A DNA stretch of 64,000 bases from Bacteroidales bacterium. GTDB lineage: Bacteria > Bacteroidota > Bacteroidia > Bacteroidales > P3. Position 1 is the stretch's first letter. Every line of letters begins with the position of its first letter. This document shows, one piece after another, positions 8,958 through 16,513 of this stretch. Both the position numbers and the translations under genes were made by a program. Below the pieces are notes generated by a model. It was not told the origin of the DNA. It worked only from the letters and a program-made list of their open reading frames with translations, and ran no database searches. The stretch lies in assembly GCA_017479385.1 (NCBI GenBank), contig JAFVCE010000003.1, positions 124,001 through 188,000 of the forward strand. The letters are read 5' to 3'.

Positions 8958-11437
8958 TTAGTTTTGCAGTATTTTTTGCGTCGTATGATGGTTATCGCCA
9001 CTCCGGCCAAGGCCACAATCAGCGACGGTAGTATAACGTTTATGACTTGGTATTTATTGCGTCCGTCGCGAATTTTAACAACATCGAGTTTCCTCAACTT
9101 GATGTCGCGCGAGCGTGCAGAAAGCATACCCTCGTCGCCAATAAGATAATTCACAGCGTTTAGCAAAAAGTCTTTGTTGGCATAGAGCGTCTGTGTGTAG
9201 AAGTCGTATCCCAAGGGGTAGGTTGCCCCTTCTTGTGCATTGTATCGGTTTTTGATTATATCGCCGTCCGACACTACGAGCATTTTCGTGGGTTCGCTTT
9301 CATCGCGGTATGCCATCTCGGGCAGGCTGGTGAAATTGGGCGTCAGTCGGTTGCGCCAAGTAGAGCGGAATCGGCCCTCGAGCAACACGGCTATTGGTAG
9401 GTTGCTGCGGTTAAAGAGGCGGCGGTCTGGTTCGGCTTGGCCATCGCCGAGGTCGATTACGGCTGGCGCGTTCTTTATGCGAGAGTATTCGGATGTTGCA
9501 AGCAGCACGGTTCGCCTCACGTCGTCGTTGTTGTCGAGAATGTCAATGCTACTCACAAAGTCGGTCTTTATCAGGTCGAGGTTGCGCACAATTGGGTGTT
9601 GCGACATTGGTACAATTTCTGGGAAGTAGTACCATGGGCGGAAGGCAATCTGAGGTTTGTCGCCCACCATGCCCACTCGCATGGGGATGGGTCGGCAACG
9701 GATGTCCATAATGATATTCTGGTTAATGCGTACGCCGTAGTTGAATAGCATATCGTCGAGGTCGAGCGGTAGGCGTGTCGAGATTGTTTGCCCCTTGTTT
9801 GCCAAGCTGTCGAGGTCGGCATCGAGGGCGTCGATGAGCCACAGCACCTTGCCACCGTGCATAATGTATTGGTCTATTATGAACTGGTCTCGTTCGCTGA
9901 ATGGTTGGGTGGGTTTGGCCACAATGAGAAGGTCGAACTTGTTGAAGATGTCGTATTTTGACGAATCTTCGGCCGATTTGGTGCGGCCGTTCAGGGCGTT
10001 GATGTTGCCGTCGATGGTTACGTATTCCAGACTGTAGTATTCTTGCAGGGCAGACTGAATGTCGTAGAGTTGACCTCCAACCAGCTCGCCGTGGCCTTGC
10101 ACAAATCCGATGCTTGGCTTGTGTCCGCGTGCGAGTGCGCGAATGGCGTTGGCAAGCAGGTATTCCAAGTTCTGAATCGAGTTGTTAAGCAGGTCGGCTT
10201 CGCTTACATATTTCTGATTTTGAAGTAATTGTATTGACGTTTCCCGTCCGTGGTATATCACGTCGGCCGCCGGTATCAGAATCTGTGTTGTGAGACTGTT
10301 GCCAGAACCTACCTGTATCTGCGTTGGCTGAATGCCCTTCTTGGCCAGTTTTTGGTAGAAAACCTGTTGTTCCTCTTTCGAGGTGAAGTTGTTCGGGTTA
10401 ACGAATTCGTATTCAATGTTTTCGTTGTAGGCTCTAAACTGGTTGAGCATTTCTTTGGTTTCGCTTTGCAGGCGCTTGAAGTCGGCAGGGAACTCACCTT
10501 CGAGGTATACTCGAAATAATATGGGTTCGTCTACATTGCGAAGGAGGCTTTTCGTGGCTTTAGAGAGGGTGTAGCGGCGCTCGGCAGTTAGGTCGAAGCG
10601 TGTAAAAACAAAATGTCCAATAACGTTGATGAACAACACGATAGCAACAATGCTGCCGGCTTCGAGCCATTGGCTATATTTCATTTTGCGACGGCTCTGC
10701 CATCCTTTCCATTTGCGGCTTTGGAGCACAATGCGTGTGGCAAGCAGGAAGAGTGCTATTACGCTTAAAAAGTAAAGCACGTCGCGCGTGTCGATTACGC
10801 CACGGCTCACCGATTCGTAGTGGTGCATCATGCCGAGCGATTTGACGAAAAGGTCGGCTTTGCCCAATATGCCCATATTGTAGACTGATTCGAACCCCAA
10901 ATAGGCAATTGCGCTCATTAGTGCGGCCACGATGAACGATACAATCTGGTTGCTGCTGATGGAGCTGGCGAATAGGCCGATAGCAACAAAAGCAGCACCG
11001 AGCATTGTTAGGCCCAAGTATGAGCCAGCCACGCTACCGCTGTCTATGTTGCCAACGGGGTCTCCAAGCGTAACTACGCTGATGTAGCATACTGCCGTAG
11101 GCAGTAGCGAGATGACGACCAGTGTGAGGGCGGCCAAGAATTTGGCAAAAATCAGAGTCCAATCGCTCAGCGGTTTGGTGAGTAACAACTCGATGGTGCC
11201 TCCGCGTTTCTCTTCTGCGAAGGTGCGCATTGTTATGGCTGGGATGAGGAAGAGGTAAAGGAACGGGCCAATGAGGAAGAGCCCATCCATACTGGCAAAG
11301 CCATAGTCGAGGATGTTGAAATCAGACTTGAGCACCCAAAGCATGAGGCCCGTCAGCAGTAGGAATACAATGATAGTGATGTAGCCTGTGAGCGATGAGA
11401 AGAAAGAGGCGAGTTCCTTTTTATAAAGTGTATACAT
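8954..11437 (-). CDS. GldF-GldG fusion: ABC transporter permease joined to GldG-like exported domain
   Basis: An 827-residue membrane protein. Residues 1-245 are an ABC-2-type permease of the GldF group with six hydrophobic segments and the motif EEKRGGTIELLLTKPLSDW. A linker then leads to a new membrane helix (about 265-282) and a large GldG-like exported domain, ending in a C-terminal membrane helix near 800. In gliding Bacteroidetes GldF and GldG are separate proteins that work with the ATPase GldA; fused forms occur in non-gliding Bacteroidales. No GldA-type ATPase gene lies next to it. The substrate is not known. Confidence 0.9.
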   Translation of the reverse strand: MYTLYKKELASFFSSLTGYITIIVFLLLTGLMLWVLKSDFNILDYGFASMDGLFLIGPFLYLFLIPAITMRTFAEEKRGGTIELLLTKPLSDWTLIFAKFLAALTLVVISLLPTAVCYISVVTLGDPVGNIDSGSVAGSYLGLTMLGAAFVAIGLFASSISSNQIVSFIVAALMSAIAYLGFESVYNMGILGKADLFVKSLGMMHHYESVSRGVIDTRDVLYFLSVIALFLLATRIVLQSRKWKGWQSRRKMKYSQWLEAGSIVAIVLFINVIGHFVFTRFDLTAERRYTLSKATKSLLRNVDEPILFRVYLEGEFPADFKRLQSETKEMLNQFRAYNENIEYEFVNPNNFTSKEEQQVFYQKLAKKGIQPTQIQVGSGNSLTTQILIPAADVIYHGRETSIQLLQNQKYVSEADLLNNSIQNLEYLLANAIRALARGHKPSIGFVQGHGELVGGQLYDIQSALQEYYSLEYVTIDGNINALNGRTKSAEDSSKYDIFNKFDLLIVAKPTQPFSERDQFIIDQYIMHGGKVLWLIDALDADLDSLANKGQTISTRLPLDLDDMLFNYGVRINQNIIMDIRCRPIPMRVGMVGDKPQIAFRPWYYFPEIVPMSQHPIVRNLDLIKTDFVSSIDILDNNDDVRRTVLLATSEYSRIKNAPAVIDLGDGQAEPDRRLFNRSNLPIAVLLEGRFRSTWRNRLTPNFTSLPEMAYRDESEPTKMLVVSDGDIIKNRYNAQEGATYPLGYDFYTQTLYANKDFLLNAVNYLIGDEGMLSARSRDIKLRKLDVVKIRDGRNKYQVINVILPSLIVALAGVAITIIRRKKYCKTK

Positions 11438-11443
11438 TGATTT

Positions 11444-12931
11444 TTAGAATTTATAGGCGCGGCTTCGTAGTGAGCGACCTTGATAGTCGCCGTAGGCCAG
11501 TTCTTTGACAGTTCCGAGTAGCAGACGTGTGCTTTCTGTGAGAATCCATCGGTCGATGTTTTCTGCAATGTCGCTTGGCACGTGGTTGTGTTGGCGCCCA
11601 TTTAGGGTGGTAATAACTATCGATGGAATGCCGATTGCGTCGAAGGCTACGGCATCGCCTTTGGGATTGCTTTTGGCCGATGGGTGAGCCATGAGGTAGA
11701 TACCTGTAGTGTCGGCATTGGCAGCTGTCTGCCAGAGGGTTGGATATTTGTTGTCGCCATAAACGAGAATGCTGTCGCCACTACTTACGGCTTCGATGTT
11801 GATGAAAGCCTCGATGTTTCGAAGTGGCGAGAAGTTCGAGACAAACACCTGCGAGCCTTGGTACTGGTTTTCGGCGGCGCTGAAAAAGACAAAAACAACG
11901 CTGCGTTTGGGCCGGTTTTTGGAGAGTTGACGAGCCACTTCGAGTGCGGCTGCCACTCCGCTGGCATTGTCGTCGGCACCAGGAAAGAGGGCTGTCTCGC
12001 CCTGCATACCCACATGGTCGAGGTGGGCTCCAACTATGATGTATTCTTTTTTGAGTTTTTTGTCGGTGCCTTCGAGTACGCCTACTACATTGGCTGTCAG
12101 CGCTTTGGGGCGGTAGCGCGCGTTGACGTCGATTTCTATATGTTTGCGCAGGTGGAACGAGTGTGGGGTCATGGTGCGAGCCATGTCGGCAAGCACAGTG
12201 TCGATGTTCCAGCCTTCGTCGGCGAGCAGGCTTTCGCCGCAGATGCGTGTGGGCTGCAGTATTGGGAATGTTGCCAAGTGGGGAAGGCCGCCACTATAGA
12301 CGCGAGTTTGAGCCTCGTAGGGGAGGCAGCTGCGGCTGAGGTTGATGGCCACAAGTGCCAGAGCGCCGTGCTTTTGAGCTGCGCGAGCCTTGTCGCGAAG
12401 CGAGGTGTACTGTTCGGTGATGTTTGAGGGTATCCAATTGGGCATTGGCACGCCGGTTACCACAACGACAATTTTGCCTTTTGCGTCGACCGAAGCATAT
12501 TCGTCGAATACTGGGTTGTCTATGCCGTATCCGCAGAAGACAACGGGGGCATCGGCATAGCCGCGGCCGGTCATGCCAGAGCAGGCAAAGTCGTTGCCCA
12601 GAATGTAGACTGTTTTGCTGTCGCTGCCTGCATAGTAGGAGTTGAATTTGCAGTTTTCGACTTCGTTGCACTCGGTTTCGAACCATTGAAGCCATTCTCC
12701 GTTGTGGGGTTTGACTCCGTAGCGTTTGAGGCTGGCTACAACGTAGTCGGTGGCTCGTTCGTAGCCGCGTGTGCCAGCCAGGCGGCCTTCGTAGACCGCA
12801 GCTGCGAGTTCGGCCACGTGTTTCTGCAGCGAATCGGTCTCCACCTCCGAGCGTGAGGGGATGTACTGCGCGTTGGCGCTCGCGCCTGCCATCATGGCGA
12901 TGAGGAAGATTATTGCCGTCGTTTTTTTCAT
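11444..12931 (-). CDS. Exported M28-family peptidase-like protein with altered active site
   Basis: A 495-residue protein with a signal peptide (cleavage near SANA-Q), a PA-type insert around residues 110-240 and an M28 zinc-peptidase fold. Metal-site residues are recognisable in GAHLDH (H303, D305) and GADDNASG (about D320). The usual GAEE motif reads SAAEN at 351-355, so the catalytic glutamate appears replaced by alanine (A353), and the later zinc-binding NLD motif reads NIE. It may therefore be weakly active or inactive. It is the first gene of the envelope operon, 6 bp ahead of gldFG, and its promoter lies at 13019-13026. Confidence 0.88.
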   Translation of the reverse strand: MKKTTAIIFLIAMMAGASANAQYIPSRSEVETDSLQKHVAELAAAVYEGRLAGTRGYERATDYVVASLKRYGVKPHNGEWLQWFETECNEVENCKFNSYYAGSDSKTVYILGNDFACSGMTGRGYADAPVVFCGYGIDNPVFDEYASVDAKGKIVVVVTGVPMPNWIPSNITEQYTSLRDKARAAQKHGALALVAINLSRSCLPYEAQTRVYSGGLPHLATFPILQPTRICGESLLADEGWNIDTVLADMARTMTPHSFHLRKHIEIDVNARYRPKALTANVVGVLEGTDKKLKKEYIIVGAHLDHVGMQGETALFPGADDNASGVAAALEVARQLSKNRPKRSVVFVFFSAAENQYQGSQVFVSNFSPLRNIEAFINIEAVSSGDSILVYGDNKYPTLWQTAANADTTGIYLMAHPSAKSNPKGDAVAFDAIGIPSIVITTLNGRQHNHVPSDIAENIDRWILTESTRLLLGTVKELAYGDYQGRSLRSRAYKF

Positions 12932-12979
12932 TTTCGTAATGATTCTTCGGTCGTTCGATTTTTATAAATAGTTAACAGT

Positions 12980-13008
12980 CAAGTGTTTGGGCGAAAATCG
13001 CACACTTG
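12980..13008 (-). other. Small inverted repeat in the leader of the M28-gldFG operon
   Basis: CAAGTGT at 12980-12986 pairs with ACACTTG at 13002-13008 around a 15-base loop. It lies within the predicted 5' leader of the operon, just behind the -7 element at 13019-13026. It might form a short hairpin, but the stem is only 7 bp. Otherwise the gap between the two divergent genes (12932-13192) holds only promoter-like AT-rich DNA. Confidence 0.35.
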
Positions 13009-13018
13009 TGCCGTTTGG

Positions 13019-13026
13019 CAAATATA
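13019..13026 (-). promoter_or_regulatory. Bacteroidetes -7 element, promoter of the envelope operon
   Basis: TATATTTG on the minus strand matches TAnnTTTG. The start of transcription would fall near 13012, giving a leader of about 80 bases before the M28 gene. No further promoter is evident before ftsY, and all nine genes overlap or lie within 40 bp of each other, so one long transcript is likely. Confidence 0.6.
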
Positions 13027-13192
13027 CGAATTTTTTGTCAATGGACAAAATCGGGTGCCTTAAAGTTCAATTTTTTCTTTCGTGGTTCGGTTGAAAAGTA
13101 GACATTAAAATTTGTTTCTTCTATACAATAAAAATGCTTTTTCTGCGTTAGAGTGTTGTTGAAAATTGACAAAAAAAATTATGATACAGAAT

Positions 13193-15208
13193 ATGAAACG
13201 ACTTTTTATTGCTTTGGCGCTGTGCTTGATGACCACTGTCGCCATGACCCAAAACAAACTACTCGAGTGGGACCAGCTGATGGACCGCAACCTCTACCCA
13301 CAGCGCGAGATGTGGGGATTCCAGTTCTTACCCAATTCAGACAAGCTGGTTTATAACACCAAAGATGGTCTACGCCTTTTCGACGGCAAGAATGAAACCG
13401 CCATAACCAAAGAAGAATTTAAAAAGATGATGGGGCTGGGCGAAGAACCCGCCAACCTCGAGCGTGTTGAGTTGAAGGAGGGCAACCTCTATGTCGACGG
13501 TCAGCTTGTGGAGCGTGGCGACGGCTACAACATTGTGCTTGGCGAGAGCGTCCACCGCAACGAGTTCGGCATCAACAGCGGTCTGTTTTGGTCGCCCAAG
13601 CAGTCTCGCCTCGCTTTCTATCGCATGGACCAGAGTATGGTTAAAGACTACCCCTTGGTCAACACCAAAGCCCGCGAGGCCGAGCCAAAGCCCATCAAGT
13701 ACCCCATGGCCGGAATGAAGAGCCACGAGGTGACCGTGGGTGTGTATGAACCAGAAACCAAGAAACTTGTGTATCTCAATACCGCTCGCGACACAACCGT
13801 TCATGAGCGCGAAATGTACCTCACCAACATCGCTTGGAGCCCCGACGAGCAGTATGTCTATATTGCAAAGGTGAACCGCGAGCAGAACCATATGTGGCTC
13901 GAACAGTACGAAGCCACTACTGGCAACTTTGTCAAGGTGTTGTTCGAAGAGACCAACCCCCGCTATGTCGAGCCCTGCGAGCCCATGATTTTTCTGCCTA
14001 ACAACGGCAAACGGCAGTCTGGCGGCGACCAGTTTCTCTGGTTCTCGATGCGCGACGGCTACAAGCACCTTTATTTATATAATGCTGATGGCAGCCTCGT
14101 AAAGCAGGTGACTTCGGGCGAATACGAGGTTGAGGGGTTTATCCAGTTCGATAAAAAGGGCGAGAATATTTTTGTCTATGCAAACCGCGAAAACTGCATT
14201 GGCCGCGCTGCCTACCGTGTTAACCTTAAGAGTGGCAAGATGGATAACCTCACCACAGCCGATGGCATGTATTGGGGAACCCATAGCGTGGTTATAAACG
14301 AGGCTGGTACCATGATGGTCGACGTGTGGAGTTGCAGCGGTATGCCTGGCCGTGCCGAGCTCTACAATATCAAAAAAGAGAAGAGTAAGCTCGTTAAAAC
14401 CCTCTATGAGTGCGAGGACCCGCTCAAGGACTATTCCATGCCCGGTTTGCGTATTGGGACCCTGAGGGCTGCCGATGGTCAGACCGACCTCTTCTATCGC
14501 CTCATCACACCTCCTAATATGAAACCTGGCGAGAAATATCCCACGTTGGTATACGTATACGGTGGTCCCCATTCTCAGCTTGTTACCGATACCTGGCTCG
14601 GCGGCGGTAACCTGTACTTTCTATTCCTTGCCCAGCAGGGCTATGTTGTTTTCACGCTCGACAACCGTGGCACCGATAACCGTGGCTTCGAGTTCGAAAG
14701 CTGCACCCACCGTCGTCTCGGCGAGATAGAGATGGCCGACCAGATGGAGGGTGTGAAATTCCTCAAGAGCCTGCCTTTCGTCGACCAGGAGCGCATGGGT
14801 GTCGAAGGCTGGAGTTTCGGCGGATTTATGACCATCACCATGAAGCTGGCTCACCCCGAGGTGTTCAAGGTGGGTTGCGCTGGTGGCCCCGTCATCGACT
14901 GGAAGTGGTACGAAATCATGTATGGTGAGCGCTATATGGACACTCCGCAAGAGAACCCTGCCGGCTACGAAGCAGCCTCGCTGCTCGACAAGGCCAAGAA
15001 CCTCGAAGGCCGACTGCTCGTCATCCAGGGCGCCGAAGACAACACCGTGGTGCCGCAACACAGCACCGAGTTCATCGAACGCTGTATAAACAATTTCAAG
15101 CAAGTCGATTATTTTGCCTACCCCCACCACGAGCACAATGTCCTCGGCCGCGAACGTCTGCACCTCTATCAGAAGATGTTCCAGTACTATGAGGACCACC
15201 TGAAATGA
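13193..15208 (+). CDS. Exported S9 (dipeptidyl peptidase IV family) serine peptidase
   Basis: A 671-residue enzyme with a signal peptide (MKRLFIALALCLMTTVAM), an N-terminal beta-propeller (DPPIV_N) and a C-terminal alpha/beta-hydrolase domain. The catalytic serine lies in GWSFGG, where typical DPP IV has GWSYGG, with the acid in QGAEDNTV and the histidine in HHEHNVLG; YGGPHSQL lies before the active site. It probably removes N-terminal dipeptides from peptides in the periplasm. I chose the ATG at 13193 because it starts the signal peptide; an ATG at 13181 and a TTG at 13166 are also in frame. It is transcribed alone and ends in a strong terminator. Confidence 0.92.
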   Translation: MKRLFIALALCLMTTVAMTQNKLLEWDQLMDRNLYPQREMWGFQFLPNSDKLVYNTKDGLRLFDGKNETAITKEEFKKMMGLGEEPANLERVELKEGNLYVDGQLVERGDGYNIVLGESVHRNEFGINSGLFWSPKQSRLAFYRMDQSMVKDYPLVNTKAREAEPKPIKYPMAGMKSHEVTVGVYEPETKKLVYLNTARDTTVHEREMYLTNIAWSPDEQYVYIAKVNREQNHMWLEQYEATTGNFVKVLFEETNPRYVEPCEPMIFLPNNGKRQSGGDQFLWFSMRDGYKHLYLYNADGSLVKQVTSGEYEVEGFIQFDKKGENIFVYANRENCIGRAAYRVNLKSGKMDNLTTADGMYWGTHSVVINEAGTMMVDVWSCSGMPGRAELYNIKKEKSKLVKTLYECEDPLKDYSMPGLRIGTLRAADGQTDLFYRLITPPNMKPGEKYPTLVYVYGGPHSQLVTDTWLGGGNLYFLFLAQQGYVVFTLDNRGTDNRGFEFESCTHRRLGEIEMADQMEGVKFLKSLPFVDQERMGVEGWSFGGFMTITMKLAHPEVFKVGCAGGPVIDWKWYEIMYGERYMDTPQENPAGYEAASLLDKAKNLEGRLLVIQGAEDNTVVPQHSTEFIERCINNFKQVDYFAYPHHEHNVLGRERLHLYQKMFQYYEDHLK

Positions 15209-15281
15209 AGAACTAAGAGCGCAACAAGCCGGTAACAACCGGCAACTCCCAAACCTCGAAAATCGAGCCAACTGTTCCCAA

Positions 15282-15318
15282 TGAGGGCGGCCGCGCAGCG
15301 GCCGCCCTCATTTTTTTT
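15282..15318 (+). terminator. Rho-independent terminator of the S9 peptidase gene
   Basis: A perfect 13-bp GC-rich stem (TGAGGGCGGCCGC at 15282-15294 and its complement at 15298-15310) with a GCA loop is followed by eight thymines. It shares its three-base loop and GGCC-rich stem with hairpins at 21258 and 51275. Confidence 0.9.
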
Positions 15319-15397
15319 AAATCATTGAAAATCAGTTATTTAATGTTTTTGTAAGAGGAAACACATAACTAACTAACAATCAGTACTTTAAATATAT

Positions 15398-15452
15398 CAT
15401 CTCTTACTCATGTCTTACTCTTCTCTTAGTCATCCCTAACTCATCTCTTACA
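15398..15452 (+). repeat. Tandem array of five 11-bp units, CATCTCTTACT type
   Basis: Five consecutive 11-mers start at 15398, 15409, 15420, 15431 and 15442. They read CATCTCTTACT, CATGTCTTACT, CTTCTCTTAGT, CATCCCTAACT and CATCTCTTACA. The array lies between the terminators of two convergent genes. Unit length matches the TACGACCTTAA-type arrays elsewhere in the window though the sequence differs. The rest of the 15209-15705 gap holds two terminators and nothing else I recognise. Confidence 0.85.
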
Positions 15453-15635
15453 ACAGTAAGAGTTGATATAGTTTTGTATTATTTTTGACTTGGTTTTTAT
15501 CTGTTTTTCGTTACAGAAATCGTAGTGGCTGGTGCTATGCACTGGTGGCACACTGGGTGCCGGTGCAGGGAAGTTTAGGACCAAGAACTGGGCACTGTAG
15601 GCTGAAAATATTGGGTCTTAGGCCTACGGTTCGGG

Positions 15636-15683
15636 CACAAAAAAAGAATCGGGCCTGCAGCAGTGGTTGCCGTAGGCCCGATT
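15636..15683 (-). terminator. Terminator of the GT2 glycosyltransferase gene
   Basis: AATCGGGCCT at 15647-15656 pairs with AGGCCCGATT at 15674-15683. On the minus strand the stem is followed by a thymine-rich run (15638-15645), as expected for the gene ending at 15706. Confidence 0.8.
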
Positions 15684-15705
15684 TGTATGGGGTCGGTTTG
15701 GACGA

Positions 15706-16431
15706 TTAATAGTTCTTCCAGTTGCGGAATTTGAGGTTGAAGACGCCGAAGAAGGCTTCTTTGAATATCTTCATGCTCATTTTCGAGACGCCGAGCACGC
15801 GGTCGGTGAAGATGATTGGCACCTCGTAGACCTTGAATCCGAGGCGTGTGGCGGTGTATTTCATCTCGATTTGGAAAGCGTAGCCGACGAATTTGACTTT
15901 CTCGAACTTGATTTTGTCGAGCACTCGATGGCTCCAGCACACAAAGCCGGCGGTGGCGTCGGCCACCTTCATTCCGGTAACTGTTTTGACGTATTTGGAG
16001 GCGAAGTAACTCATCATCAGGCGGGTCATAGGCCAGTTCACGACGCTGATTTTGCCGTCGACGTAGCGGCTGCCCACCACGACATCGCCTTTGCCGCTGG
16101 CGCAGGCTTCGTAGAGGCGCACCAAGTCGTCGGGGTTGTGGCTGAAGTCGGCATCCATCTCTATCATGTAGTCGTAGCCGTGTTCGTTGCCCCAGCGCAT
16201 ACCGTCGAGGTAGGCGGTGCCCAAGCCCAGCTTGCCTTTGCGCTCCACGATGAAGAGCCGTTCGGGAAACTCTTTCATCAGGCGCTTCACTATGTCGGCC
16301 GTGCCGTCGGGCGAGTTGTCTTCGATGATAAGCATATCGAACTCTTTGGGGAGCGAAAACACTTTGCGGATAATGGCTTCGATGTTCTCTTTTTCGTTAT
16401 AGGTGGGTGTTATGACTAAGGTGTCGGACAT
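15706..16431 (-). CDS. Polyprenol-phosphate mannosyltransferase-like GT2 glycosyltransferase
   Basis: A 241-residue single-domain GT2 enzyme. It has the N-terminal nucleotide-binding start VITPTYNEKENIEAII, the donor-site IIEDNSPDGTADIV and the metal-binding MDADFSHNP near residue 98, all typical of dolichol-phosphate-mannose synthase DPM1 relatives. Such enzymes load a sugar onto a polyprenyl phosphate at the cytoplasmic face of the membrane for later use in glycan assembly. There is no C-terminal membrane domain, so it is the short soluble form. It has its own promoter at 16469-16476. Confidence 0.9.
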   Translation of the reverse strand: MSDTLVITPTYNEKENIEAIIRKVFSLPKEFDMLIIEDNSPDGTADIVKRLMKEFPERLFIVERKGKLGLGTAYLDGMRWGNEHGYDYMIEMDADFSHNPDDLVRLYEACASGKGDVVVGSRYVDGKISVVNWPMTRLMMSYFASKYVKTVTGMKVADATAGFVCWSHRVLDKIKFEKVKFVGYAFQIEMKYTATRLGFKVYEVPIIFTDRVLGVSKMSMKIFKEAFFGVFNLKFRNWKNY

Positions 16432-16468
16432 GGCGTGTAGTGGTTTTTGTCGATAAATCTTGATTTTG

Positions 16469-16476
16469 CAAAGTTA
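16469..16476 (-). promoter_or_regulatory. Bacteroidetes -7 element for the GT2 gene
   Basis: TAACTTTG on the minus strand, 37 bp before the GT2 start at 16431. Confidence 0.65.
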
Positions 16477-16513
16477 CAACTTTTTTTGTTTACGGCGAAA
16501 TTTATTTTTAGTG

